Position numbers and translations under genes: made by a program. Shown here in pieces: positions 37,001-44,395 of a stretch of 64,000 nt of DNA. A model generated the notes under the pieces. It saw only the letters and a program-made list of their open reading frames with translations. It had not been told where the DNA came from and ran no database searches. The stretch lies in NCBI GenBank assembly GCA_021780105.1, contig JAJXZJ010000069.1:1-64000 (forward strand), in the 5' to 3' direction. The DNA is from a bacterium. GTDB lineage: Bacteria; Verrucomicrobiota; Verrucomicrobiia; Limisphaerales; J093. The stretch's first letter is position 1; the number at the start of each line of letters is the position of its first letter.

Positions 37001-37844
37001 GGCTTCGCCGGTGATGGTCACCGGCACGAATTGCCTGCTGCGAGGACTGACGGTGGGGACAAATTATTTCATTGCCGTCAGTGCGGTGGACACGACGGGC
37101 AACGAAAGCCCGCTCTCGGCGACCGTGTCCGTGACGACCACGCCATCCGCGCCAGCGCCGCCGACCAGCGTGGCCGTCAGCTTCGGAACCGGTGGCACCA
37201 ACATCCTCATGTGGGCCTTGTCGGAAGACGATGGTTACAACGACCGCGACGTGGCGGCTTACGAGGTCTGGCGCGCGGTGTTGCCCGGCGGCGATTATGT
37301 GCAGGCCGGGGAAGCGGCGGCGGGAGTCGGTCTGTTCAGCGAAACCAACAGCGTGACGCTGTCGCCCGGACAATACCTTGCCTATGCGGTGCGTGCCGTT
37401 GCCGCCAATGGAATGGCGTCGGCGATGATGCCGGCGAACCGGTACCTGACGGGCACGAGCGTCGTGGACAGCGACGGCGACGGCATCCCCGATTGGTGGA
37501 CGATGAACTACTTCGGCCACCCAGCCGGACAAGCGAGTGACCAATCCCTCGCCCAAGATGATCCCGCAGGAGACGGTCTGAGCAATCTCCAGAAATACCT
37601 GCTCGGTCGGAATCCTCTGATCTGGGACAACCTCCACTTCACGGGCTGCGAATATCTGGCGAATGGACAGGTGAAGCTGACGGTCTTCGGTCAGGTTGGC
37701 CAGAGCTACCGGCTTCAGACGACGACGGATTTTAGCGCGTGGACCGACGTGACCAACTTCACCTACACCGGGACCACGACGGATGTTCTGGATCCGAACC
37801 TTCAAGGGGCAGCGGCGCGGTTCTACCGCGTGGTGAAACCGTAG
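34056..37844 (+). CDS. Large secreted multidomain protein (CarboxypepD_reg, FN3, TSP3)
   Basis: A 1262-residue protein. Order: signal peptide (1-28); a carboxypeptidase-regulatory-like beta domain (about 50-125, GTLNGLVQAGGSPVAGAQVR); a long unassigned middle (about 130-700) with no recognised family and lower GC than its flanks; a Thr/Asn-rich beta region (about 720-920); two fibronectin-III-like domains (from about 926 and 1045); a TSP3-like calcium-binding stretch near 1136 (DSDGDGIPDWW); and a C-terminal domain with SYRLQTTTDFSAWTDVTNF common at the ends of verrucomicrobial secreted proteins. Probably a surface or extracellular adhesin or enzyme scaffold; the middle region may hold the specific activity. 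Confidence 0.82.
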   Translation: MKRTLHNPLLDLGFLMCLLWAIPAAWAATSSAESNIIPVDLRVVATGTLNGLVQAGGSPVAGAQVRLDGTAIAASTGADGRFTLANVPASTGYLLTVSAAGFASKSVTGVTVATGSKDLGVITLVALGGPYRLLPLQPDVNPAVTQIEEGGVGYRYYKVVSADSKTPAGGVSVSLQTAGGSAIAQSGDVSDFWPGRTAGVSDADGTVRVRIGVADVGGPGSSASVQVVVSGMVQQIFTAQVVPREYEQVWKKRWHGVAGVDLDIASGGLGFGHETTVTHEFGTAAGGKEVVGHWREEVYQAGVGVGLSLHVNRVGAGASHQTEGNVTIGLGQSLYFDPQTTDPLDNLLKFYAAYADALNFVPLGGTIIEGVQDQIMSMGGPVEANEGGLRVTGSAEADAGIGGLSPLPGDVALHFWADLSADVSAELGVEDHPSQYVDRYVEFGAGWARDVQWKLGPEATPVALFQDRDNSLRATVRRTADDRGPSELIVESSIGVTADTPRTVGGWLTDDLVQLRNQEVATYKNTCTLMLPSVSDALPMALNAWQAVNNLGQGSVFRSGNAAEMISSLLSAGQAVAYEKSAYSAETTVSTVLPKFDIVFSLDASAEDEAGAEIKKEGGVVWQNRLLALEAYSDQPKDYYPTETLSDLQGKWIANARSPLDQLLNTAKAKIVAGANTVIQAGSSTVNAVIQFGQGVMNDGSQIVSQWTASIWGGTPGPQSRRWHPVRPMAGSTNTPNLVYGIGGIYRFESTNSFNGTGTLTITYAPAEIVGFDAADLRIYRLPEGASRWQLVGGTVNTASNTVTATINQLGTYAAAPPMPTGDLLLVPGTNTLPADGVSQTTVTVTNILLNTGNVATQQWVFTALAAGVTLLNADTDPTTPGVQVISTNGAITLTLQAPSGGTAARVSLASVAGDATGTVAINLADNTPPATPAGVTTAAGQSRIWVSWQTNSEPDLAGYRVYYRLGQAGPPWDGTAAVEGTASPVMVTGTNCLLRGLTVGTNYFIAVSAVDTTGNESPLSATVSVTTTPSAPAPPTSVAVSFGTGGTNILMWALSEDDGYNDRDVAAYEVWRAVLPGGDYVQAGEAAAGVGLFSETNSVTLSPGQYLAYAVRAVAANGMASAMMPANRYLTGTSVVDSDGDGIPDWWTMNYFGHPAGQASDQSLAQDDPAGDGLSNLQKYLLGRNPLIWDNLHFTGCEYLANGQVKLTVFGQVGQSYRLQTTTDFSAWTDVTNFTYTGTTTDVLDPNLQGAAARFYRVVKP

Positions 37845-38159
37845 GCCGGCGCAGGCCGGGAAGGGCGCAAGCAAAACAACAGTGCTGCGGACATGGCGCG
37901 TTCACGGCCAGCCGAGGCTGTTCCATCAGGAGCCACCGTTTCTCCACGTCCATCATGCCGATGCGGCTGGACGTTGGAACCAACTGCAAAAGACTGAAAA
38001 GTCCCTTCAACTTCAAAAATCACCTTGCATGAAGTTGCATCGCCGCTTTACAAAGTTTACGGGTCGCGTCGGCTCGGCGCGGCCGAGCAGGTTCCAAACC
38101 ACGTAGTGCCGGCTCATCCTCGCCTGCGGGATTGCGCCGGACGCAGGAGCGTAGGTGAC
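37845..38159. other. Intergenic region, no recognised gene
   Basis: 315 bases between the 1262-residue protein and the TAG-interrupted gene. A short poly-purine stretch around 37987-38023 and an AT-richer patch (38010-38060) are the only departures from background. No gene, RNA or convincing terminator was seen. Confidence 0.6.
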
Positions 38160-38552
38160 ATGAGTTACATTGATCCGGACCAACTGCACGGCGAACTCGA
38201 CAACCTCGTCACCTTCGTCGGAGACAATGCGGCGACCCTGACCACCAAGGGGCTGAACACGGAAACCATCCAGGCCCGACTTAACGCGGTGTCCGATGAC
38301 CTGACGGGCAAAAAGACGGCGCGGGACACCAGGAAAACGGAGCTGGCCAAGGCGTAGCAGGCCTTCGCCGCCAGCGCGGCGACGAACTACGCCGCCTTCA
38401 GCGACATTGTGGACACCGTGGCGGGTATGTTGGGCAAGCAAAGCCCGGAGGGCAAACAAGTGCTCGGCTATCGCAAGCATGTGACCGGTTCGGACAACCA
38501 TAGCAGTTCAACCCACACGCCCGCGCCCGCACCGACGCCCCCGGCAGCGTAG
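38160..38552 (+). pseudogene. Small gene interrupted by an in-frame TAG
   Basis: From ATG 38160 the frame gives MSYIDPDQLHGELDNLVTFV and continues as helical sequence to codon 65, then TAG at 38355-38357. The same frame then runs on for 64 more codons (QAFAASAATNYAAFSDIVDT, later LGKQSPEGKQVLGYRKHV) to a TAG at 38550. Composition and helix pattern are the same on both sides, so the TAG is most simply a nonsense mutation in a 130-residue gene. Alternatives are amber readthrough or a sequencing error. No family is recognised. The Pro/Ala-rich tail suggests a flexible end. Confidence 0.7.
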
Positions 38553-38891
38553 GCGTTTTTGATTCTGTTGTTTTCAGAGGAACGGGCGGCGCTGGTTTCC
38601 AGCATCCCATGATGGTGTAGCGTCCTCCCTCATCCCGGCGTTCTCCCCCAAGGAGAAGGAGAACCGTTCGCCGGCGGCTTGAAAGCGCGCGCGATGGGAT
38701 GAGCTGAACAATCCTTCGCAAAATAAAAAGTGCGAGAGCAGCAAGTCCTCTCCGGGGGGAGAGGATTTAGGTGAGGGCGAGCCTCAATCCATCGGATCCA
38801 AATCACCTGATCCGCTCATGCCACCAATAACAGCGGAAAGCCGTGTTTTTTTGCGTAAATCATTCGGCCGCAGGCGACAATTGCCTTCCTT
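38553..38891. other. Gene-free interval with hairpin
   Basis: 339 bases before the 21-bp array. They contain a GGAGAAGGAGAA run, a perfect hairpin (38746-38765) within a TCCTCTCC...GGTGAGGG type dispersed sequence, and AT-rich sequence. Open frames across it have no recognisable product. Confidence 0.6.
38746..38765. repeat. TCCTCTCC hairpin
   Basis: TCCTCTCC-GGGG-GGAGAGGA is a perfect 8-base stem with a 4-base loop. It is followed by TTTAGGTGAGGG, a pattern common to dispersed hairpins in many bacterial genomes. Confidence 0.6.
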
Positions 38892-39248
38892 TTGGGAAAG
38901 GCGGGTCCGCCTTTTGAAAAAGCCGGTCGGCCCTGGCCAAGGGCGGTCCGGCTTTTGCTTGCGGCGGGTCGGCCCTTCCCGAAAGCCTCGCCGCCTCGCC
39001 GCACAACGGAGCGGCCTTCCGCAATGGCTGATCTGCTTTTCTGGACGGCGAAGTCGCCTGGGAGGGACGGCGGACAAGGAGTTGGCAACGGCAAGCTCGT
39101 CCTAGGCGATGGCGGGGTTGCCTCCGTCCGGGGCGGGTTAGCCGGCGGCGAAGCCAGATCGGGGGTTACAGAAGGCAGGTTCGCCATTGCCGCCGGCCAG
39201 TCCGTTCTCAACCCCAGCCGAAGAAGCGGCGACAGCGGGGTATCGGGT
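38892..39248. repeat. Degenerate 21-bp tandem array, about 17 units
   Basis: The sequence divides into consecutive 21-base units without gaps from 38892. A typical unit has about nine variable bases, then GGCGGGTCcGCCt or a close variant. Units 1-8 (38892-39059) are the best conserved; later ones drift. A possible earlier unit starts at 38850. Because 21 is a multiple of 3, both strands stay open and give seven-residue periodic products, for example GRPAFSK-like repeats on the minus strand. I read this as an old minisatellite rather than a gene, but a heptad-repeat protein cannot be ruled out. Confidence 0.65.
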
Positions 39249-39359
39249 GGTGGGCGCGGTCTCCGCAACGCCGGCAGGTCGAGCCTCCCGGCGAGCCGGA
39301 TCTACGTCGCCGCGTCGGGGCACGCGGCCTACAGCCACTTCAAGCAATGCGCTTGCAGG

Positions 39360-39481
39360 CCCGGTGCCCTCACCGGGCGTGGTGGCGCGGAGCGTAGGAC
39401 AGCCGTCGCGGCTGTTCTATTCTTTTCGTGTGTTTGGCGTGTTTCGCGGTTAAAATTCTTTTTCCCGCCAGACACGCCAAA
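39360..39481 (+). repeat. Composite dispersed repeat, copy B
   Basis: Hairpin CCCGGTG-CCCT-CACCGGG (39360-39377), hairpin ACAGCCG-TCG-CGGCTGT (39399-39415), then the 30-base block 39422-39451 identical to 30558-30587 and a related tail to about 39481. Same part order as copy A with a shorter middle. Confidence 0.75.
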
Positions 39482-39562
39482 GCACCTTCAAGACCCGCTC
39501 GGAGGCCAAGACTCGGCCAAACCCCATTTGGCACGACTACTCGACTTGCCGCGCGCGTCTGG

Positions 39563-39568
39563 TAGTGT
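39563..39568 (+). promoter_or_regulatory. TAGTGT -10 box 6 bases before thiH GTG
   Basis: The hexamer is followed by GGCGGC and the GTG at 39575; no Shine-Dalgarno is visible. No TPP riboswitch was recognised upstream. Confidence 0.45.
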
Positions 39569-39574
39569 GGCGGC

Positions 39575-40768
39575 GTGAGTTTTGTTGCTGAATTTGAACG
39601 CGTGCCGCTGGCCGCGCTTGTCGAGCGCGCCCGGCACGCGGACACGGCGGCCGTGCGGCGGAGCTTGGGCCAGAGCAGCCTGTCGCTCGTGGATTTCGCC
39701 CAGTTGATTTCGTCGGCCGCGGCGGAGCAGTTGGAAATGTTGTGCCGCCGGTCGGCGGCGTTGACCCGGCAGCGGTTCGGCCGCGTGATTCGTTTCTTCG
39801 CGCCGCTTTACCTCTCCAACGAGTGCATCAACAACTGCCGTTATTGCGGCTTTTCCCGCGACAACGCGATCCGGCGCGTCACGCTGTCGGTGGAGGAAGT
39901 CATCCGCGAGGCACAGGCGCTGCGGCAGCAGGGCTTCCGCAACCTCCTGCTCGTGGCGGGTGAACATCCGAAGTTCGTTTCCAATGATTACCTCGCGACG
40001 TGCATCCGGGCGTTGCATCCGGACTGGCCGAGCCTTTCGCTGGAAGTCGCGCCGATGGAGACGGCGGAGTATCGCCCGCTGGTGGCCGCCGGCGCCGAGG
40101 GCCTTGTGGTCTATCAGGAAACCTACGACCCGGAGGTTTATGCGGCGATGCACACGGCCGGGCCGAAGCGGAACTTCGCCTGGCGCCTCGAATCGCCCGA
40201 ACGCGCCTACGCCGCCGGCTTCCGCCGCCTCGGCATCAGTCCGCTCTATGGTCTGGCCGACTGGCAGGCCGAGGCCATCAGCGTGGCGGCGCACGCTCAG
40301 TATCTTCTGCGGCATTGCTGGAAGGCGCAGTTGACCGTGTCCACGGTCCGACTGCGTCCCTGCGCCGGTGAATTCCCGCCGCCGCGACCGATGTCCGACC
40401 GCGAACTCGTGCAGCTCGTCTGTGCCTTGCGGATCTTCCTGCCGGATGTCGGGCTGGTGCTCTCGACCCGCGAAACTCCGAAGTTGCGCGACGGGTTGAT
40501 TCCCCTCGGCATCACGCTCATCAGCGCCGGCAGCCACACCGAGCCGGGCGGCTACACCGGCGCGGGCGCGGCCAACACGCATCTCACCCGCAGCGGCCGC
40601 ATCATTGAAGCCTCGCGGCACGGCGCAACGACGCCCGCCGAGGGCACTGACGCCACCGGCCAGTTTGTCATCGCCGACGATCGTTCGCCGGCCGACGTGT
40701 CGGAGGTCGTGCGCCGGCTCGGGTTCGAGCCGGTGTGGAAGGACTGGGACACGGCGCTGGCGGGTTGA
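39575..40768 (+). CDS. thiH: 2-iminoacetate synthase (radical SAM)
   Basis: A 397-residue radical-SAM lyase that splits tyrosine to give dehydroglycine for the thiazole ring of thiamine. The cluster motif CINNCRYCGF has C84, C88 and C91 (C-x3-C-x2-C). FFAPLYLSNECINN and VYQETYDPEVYAAMH are ThiH hallmarks, as are GISPLYGLADWQAEA and STRETPKLRDGLI. It begins with GTG. thiS follows 24 bases downstream, so the two form the thiazole branch, with thiG and others elsewhere. Use of ThiH rather than ThiO suggests an anaerobic-compatible route. Confidence 0.95.
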   Translation: MSFVAEFERVPLAALVERARHADTAAVRRSLGQSSLSLVDFAQLISSAAAEQLEMLCRRSAALTRQRFGRVIRFFAPLYLSNECINNCRYCGFSRDNAIRRVTLSVEEVIREAQALRQQGFRNLLLVAGEHPKFVSNDYLATCIRALHPDWPSLSLEVAPMETAEYRPLVAAGAEGLVVYQETYDPEVYAAMHTAGPKRNFAWRLESPERAYAAGFRRLGISPLYGLADWQAEAISVAAHAQYLLRHCWKAQLTVSTVRLRPCAGEFPPPRPMSDRELVQLVCALRIFLPDVGLVLSTRETPKLRDGLIPLGITLISAGSHTEPGGYTGAGAANTHLTRSGRIIEASRHGATTPAEGTDATGQFVIADDRSPADVSEVVRRLGFEPVWKDWDTALAG

Positions 40769-40792
40769 ACCGGACGCGTGAGAAAAGACATC

Positions 40793-41002
40793 ATGAACGA
40801 ATCCATTGTCCTGGCGAACGGTCAGCGCGTGACGGCTCCCCTGCCCTGCACAATCGCGCAGTTTCTCGTGTCGCAAGGTCTGCCGCCGCGCAGTGTCGTG
40901 GTGGAACACAACGGCGAAGCGGTGGCGCCGTCGGAATTCAACCAGCGCCGCCTCGCCGCCGGCGACCGGCTGGAGATCGTGAAAATCGTGGCGGGCGGAT
41001 GA
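40793..41002 (+). CDS. thiS: Sulfur carrier protein ThiS
   Basis: A 69-residue ubiquitin-like protein with the C-terminal Gly-Gly (IVKIVAGG) that is adenylated and thiocarboxylated to donate sulfur to the thiamine thiazole ring. LPCTIAQFLVSQGLPPRSVV and VEHNGEAVAP are typical. The ATG at 40793 is preferred; a GTG at 40778 is possible. It lies directly after thiH. Confidence 0.93.
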   Translation: MNESIVLANGQRVTAPLPCTIAQFLVSQGLPPRSVVVEHNGEAVAPSEFNQRRLAAGDRLEIVKIVAGG

Positions 41003-41074
41003 TGCCGCGGTCGTCGGAACCGAGTTTTGATTTCGTTCCGACGCCGGATTGCCAACCGGCCGTCGCCGCGCTAC

Positions 41075-41080
41075 TACTTT
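41075..41080 (+). promoter_or_regulatory. TACTTT -10 box 7 bases before ABC ATPase
   Basis: TACTTT (within TACTACTTT) ends 7 bases before ATG 41088 and supports that start over a longer frame from 41049. Confidence 0.4.
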
Positions 41081-41087
41081 CCCGTCT

Positions 41088-41765
41088 ATGCCGGAGACAC
41101 CAATCGTTGCCATTCGCGAGCTTTCCAAGGTTTATCAGCAGGGCGATCTTAATGTGATCGCGCTGGACCGCATCACGCTCGACATTGCGGCCGGCGAATT
41201 TCTCGTCCTGATGGGACCGTCCGGTTCCGGCAAATCCACGCTCCTGCACATCATTGCCGGCATTGACCGGCCGACGAACGGCGAGGTTCACGTCCAGGGC
41301 AACGACATCACGCGGCTCAACGAGTCCGAACTGGCCGACTGGCGGAACCACAACGTCGGTTTTGTCTTCCAAACCTTCAATCTCATCCCGGTCCTGACCG
41401 CCTACGAGAACGTGGAACTGCCGCTGTTGTTGACGCGGCTGTCGGGCCGCGAACGCCGCCGGCTCGTGACCACGGCGCTGGAAATCGTCGGCCTGGCCGA
41501 CCGCATGAAGCACCTGCCGCGGCAGATGTCCGGCGGCCAGGAACAGCGCACGGCCATCGCCCGCGCCCTGGTCACCGACCCCGGCCTGGTCGTCGCGGAC
41601 GAACCCACCGGCAACCTCGATTCCCACTCCGCGCACGAGGTGCTCACGATTCTCCAGTCGCTCAGCCGCGACCTGCACAAGACGGTGATCATGGTGACGC
41701 ACGACCCGAAGGCGGCGGCGTTCGGCAGCCGGCAGGTGCATCTGGAAAAAGGAGAACTGACGTGA
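41088..41765 (+). CDS. ABC exporter ATPase, MacB/LolD type
   Basis: A 225-residue ATPase. Walker [10 protein letters not shown] near 43, signature [15 protein letters not shown], Walker [14 protein letters not shown] and the H-loop VTHDPK are all present. Length and the [20 protein letters not shown]-like segment place it with MacB/LolD ATPases that drive FtsX-type permeases. It heads an operon with two permeases and a membrane-fusion protein. The stop codon TGA supplies the first base of the 41765-42083 element. Before that insertion the stop probably overlapped the permease start as TGATG. Confidence 0.94.
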   Translation: MPETPIVAIRELSKVYQQGDLNVIALDRITLDIAAGEFLVLMGPSGSGKSTLLHIIAGIDRPTNGEVHVQGNDITRLNESELADWRNHNVGFVFQTFNLIPVLTAYENVELPLLLTRLSGRERRRLVTTALEIVGLADRMKHLPRQMSGGQEQRTAIARALVTDPGLVVADEPTGNLDSHSAHEVLTILQSLSRDLHKTVIMVTHDPKAAAFGSRQVHLEKGELT

Positions 41766-42083
41766 TTGCCAATTGCCAGTTGCCAATTGTCAATTGGCCA
41801 GCCTGCGCGCGCGGAGCGGCGGGAAGCGGCCAGAATCGCCGTGATTTCACGGGCCTCCTGATGCAATGGCTCCAGCCGGGACGTGGGCAGCAGGCCGGAC
41901 TCCATGGTCATCTCCAGCCCGAACTGGGTTTCATCCGCCTCCTCCTCGGCGATGCCCAGCCTGGCGATGAATTCCTTCCGCGAACGCGCTTTGCAGGCGG
42001 CCCGGTAATTCGCCGCCACGCCGGGGCCGGCATTTGCGATTTGTTTTGCCAGGATTGGCAATCGGCAATCGGCAACTGGCAAT
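41765..42083. mobile_element. Small element with 7-base inverted terminal arrays
   Basis: Left end: five units ATTGCCA, ATTGCCA, GTTGCCA, ATTGTCA, ATTGGCC (41765-41799). Right end: TGGCAAT, CGGCAAT, CGGCAAC, TGGCAAT (42056-42083), the inverse complement of the same unit. Between them lies a minus-strand, 5'-truncated four-helix-bundle frame. The element lies exactly between the ATPase TGA and the permease ATG. Removing 41767-42083 would leave GTGATGAGC, a TGATG stop-start overlap, with AT flanking both sides as a possible 2-base duplication. No transposase is encoded, so any movement would need help from elsewhere. Confidence 0.6.
41798..42049 (-). pseudogene. Truncated four-helix-bundle (S23/IVP-like) protein
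   Basis: Minus-strand translation gives GVAANYRAACKARS, FIARLGIAEEEADETQFGLE and SRLEPLHQEAREITAILAAS, which match the four-helix-bundle family first known from 23S rRNA intervening sequences. The first helix (about 38 residues) and the start codon are missing; the homology begins where the right-hand 7-base array ends. At the other end the frame runs into the left array with no stop, reading NWQLAIGN. It is probably non-functional as it stands. Confidence 0.65.
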
Positions 42084-43230
42084 GAGCATCCCCGGCTTCG
42101 TCCTCCGCAACGCCTTTCGCAACAAGCGCCGGCTCGCGCTCTCGGTGTCCAGCGTGGCGGCCAGCTTGTTCCTGCTGGTCACGTTGCAGGTGGCCCTGCG
42201 CGAACTCACGAACCCGATCAACGACGAAGGCTCCAGCCTCCGCATCATCGTCCGCAACAAGGTTTCCCTCGCGCAGCCGCTGCCCGCCCGGCAATTGCAG
42301 GTGCTCGAGCGCATTCCGGGCATTGTCGCGGTCACCCCCTTCACGTTCTACGGCGGACTTTACAAGGGCGACGAGAAGTTCACCAGCTTCGCGCAGTTTG
42401 CCGTGGATCCCCCGCGCACGCTGCCGCTGATCACCGACGCCAAGGTGCCGGCGGACCAGCTCAAGGCCTGGCTCGCCGACCGCACCTCGTGCATCGTCGG
42501 CAAGATGACGGCTGACCGCTATGGACTCAAGGTGGGCGACCACATGCGCTTCACCGGGCAGGTCTATCCCTGCAATCTCGACCTGAAAATTGCCGGCATC
42601 TACCACGGCACGGCGGACGATCGCAACCTGTTCTTCCACCACAAATACCTCGACGAGTCGCTCGGCAATCCCGGCACGGTCGGCGCGTGGTGGGTGCGGG
42701 CCGCCTCGGTAGCGGAGGCGCCGCTGGTGACCGACCGCATCAACAAGGCATTCGCCAACTCCAGCGCCGAGGTGCGCGCGGAGTCGGAGCGCGCGTTCGT
42801 GCTTGGCTTCGTCTCGATGTGGGCCAACATCAAGACGCTCATCGGCGGCATCAGCATCGTGGTCGTGTTCGCGCTGCTGCTGGTCACTGTCAGCACCATG
42901 AGCATGGCCATCCGCGAACGGTTCCGCGAACTCGCCATCCTCAAGGCCATCGGCTTCCGGCGGCGGGAGTTGTTCGCGTTCATTCTGGCGGAAAGCTTCG
43001 GGCTGGCGATGCTCGGGGCGATCCTGGGTGCGGGCGGCGCGTGGGCGCTGTTCCATTCGCTCAACATTCAGAAGCTCACGAACGGGCTGTTCATCATGTT
43101 TGAAGTCACCACGCGGATGCTGGGGCTGGCGTTCTCGGTGGCGGCGTTGCTGGCGCTGCTCGCCGCGCTGGCGCCGATGATCAACATCGCCCGGACGAGC
43201 GTGGTGGAGGGACTGCGCACCTTGGATTAA
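42082..43230 (+). CDS. FtsX-like ABC permease 1
   Basis: A 382-residue permease. A first transmembrane helix near 20-40 (LALSVSSVAASLFLLVTLQV) is followed by a MacB-like periplasmic domain (about 50-250) and three more helices (about 260-380) with the FtsX-type AIRERFRELAILKAIGFRRR coupling loop. It works with the ATPase upstream and the second permease one base downstream. The A and T of the start codon belong to the right-hand array of the inserted element, and the upstream sequence has no Shine-Dalgarno, so translation may now depend on read-through from the ATPase transcript or be lowered. Confidence 0.9.
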   Translation: MSIPGFVLRNAFRNKRRLALSVSSVAASLFLLVTLQVALRELTNPINDEGSSLRIIVRNKVSLAQPLPARQLQVLERIPGIVAVTPFTFYGGLYKGDEKFTSFAQFAVDPPRTLPLITDAKVPADQLKAWLADRTSCIVGKMTADRYGLKVGDHMRFTGQVYPCNLDLKIAGIYHGTADDRNLFFHHKYLDESLGNPGTVGAWWVRAASVAEAPLVTDRINKAFANSSAEVRAESERAFVLGFVSMWANIKTLIGGISIVVVFALLLVTVSTMSMAIRERFRELAILKAIGFRRRELFAFILAESFGLAMLGAILGAGGAWALFHSLNIQKLTNGLFIMFEVTTRMLGLAFSVAALLALLAALAPMINIARTSVVEGLRTLD

Positions 43231-43231
43231 C

Positions 43232-44395
43232 ATGTCACTGCCCATCCGCTACAGTTTGCGCAACGCCATCGTCCGCTGGCGCTCGACCATCGCCACGGTG
43301 CTGGGCATTGCGCTGGTGGTCTTCGTGTTCGTGCTGCTCCAGTCGCTCGCCGCAGGCATCGAGAAAAGCAGTGGCAACACCGGCGACCCGCGTAATGTGC
43401 TCGTCGTGCGCAAAGGCGCCACGGCCGAGTCTGCCAGCCTGATCTCGCGCGAAAATTTCCGTGACCTCCAGTATTTCAGCGAAATCGCCCGGACCGCCGG
43501 CGGCCAACCGGTCATCTCCGCCGACGTGCTCGTGCTCGTCAACCTCCCCCGCCGCAACCACGGCGGCGAGGCGAACGTCCTCCTCCGCGGCGTCACCCCG
43601 CGCGGCATGGAATTGCGCCCGCAGGTTCACCTTGTCGCCGGCCGCTGGTTCACGCCGGGCAAGCGCGAGATCGTGGTGTCCGCCAAGCTCGCCCGGCGTT
43701 TCGCCAATTTCGACATTGGCCAGTCCTTCAAGTCCGGCAGCGCCACGCTCACCGTCGTCGGCTGGCTCGACGGCGGCGGCAGCGCGTTCGACTCGGAATG
43801 CTGGCTCGACGCCGACGAATGCCGGTCCATCTTCGAGCGCGACATGTATTCGAGCTTTCTCATCCGGCCGCGGGACAATGCGGCCGCGACGAACTTGATC
43901 CGGCGCATCGAATCCGACCCGCGCTTCAAGCTCAAGGCCGAGCGCGAGGTGGATTACTACCGGCAGCAGACGATGACCGCCGCGCCGATCAAATGGCTCG
44001 GCGATTTCCTGGCGGTGATGATGTCCATCGGCGCGGTGTTCGCCGCGATGAACACGATGTATGCCGCCGTCGGCGCGCGGACCCGCGAGATCGGCACTTT
44101 GCGCGTGCTCGGCTTCCGGCGGCGGGCCGTGGTGACGGCGTTGCTGATCGAGGGCGGCTTCCTGGCATTCATCGGCGGGGCGTTGGGCTGTTTGCTCGCC
44201 TACCATTGGAACGGTTACACCACGGCCACCATGGGTGTGGAAACCTTCAGCGAAATCGTGTTTCAATTCCGCGTCACCGCCCGTCTGGTGATGGAAGGAC
44301 TCTTGTTCGCCGTCGTGGTCGGGCTGATCGGCACGTTGCTGCCGGCCGTCCGCGCCGCGCGGCTCCCCGTCATTGGCGCGCTCAAATCCGTATGA
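43232..44395 (+). CDS. FtsX-like ABC permease 2
   Basis: A 387-residue paralogue of the preceding permease with the same layout: helix near 20-40 (IATVLGIALVVFVFVLLQSL), a periplasmic domain and three C-terminal helices, with ARTREIGTLRVLGFRRRAVV as the ATPase-coupling loop. The start is one base after the previous stop, and its stop overlaps the fusion-protein start by 4 bases (ATGA). Together they form a heterodimeric exporter core of the MacB/DevC type. Confidence 0.92.
   Translation: MSLPIRYSLRNAIVRWRSTIATVLGIALVVFVFVLLQSLAAGIEKSSGNTGDPRNVLVVRKGATAESASLISRENFRDLQYFSEIARTAGGQPVISADVLVLVNLPRRNHGGEANVLLRGVTPRGMELRPQVHLVAGRWFTPGKREIVVSAKLARRFANFDIGQSFKSGSATLTVVGWLDGGGSAFDSECWLDADECRSIFERDMYSSFLIRPRDNAAATNLIRRIESDPRFKLKAEREVDYYRQQTMTAAPIKWLGDFLAVMMSIGAVFAAMNTMYAAVGARTREIGTLRVLGFRRRAVVTALLIEGGFLAFIGGALGCLLAYHWNGYTTATMGVETFSEIVFQFRVTARLVMEGLLFAVVVGLIGTLLPAVRAARLPVIGALKSV

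Noticed and set aside
38892-39248. Possible CRISPR array
   Set aside because: Units are contiguous and degenerate with no unique spacers and no cas genes nearby.
38816-39268. 150-codon minus-strand frame with GRPAFSK-like heptads
   Set aside because: The heptads are a direct result of the 21-bp DNA period, and other frames are open too. Kept only as a repeat feature.
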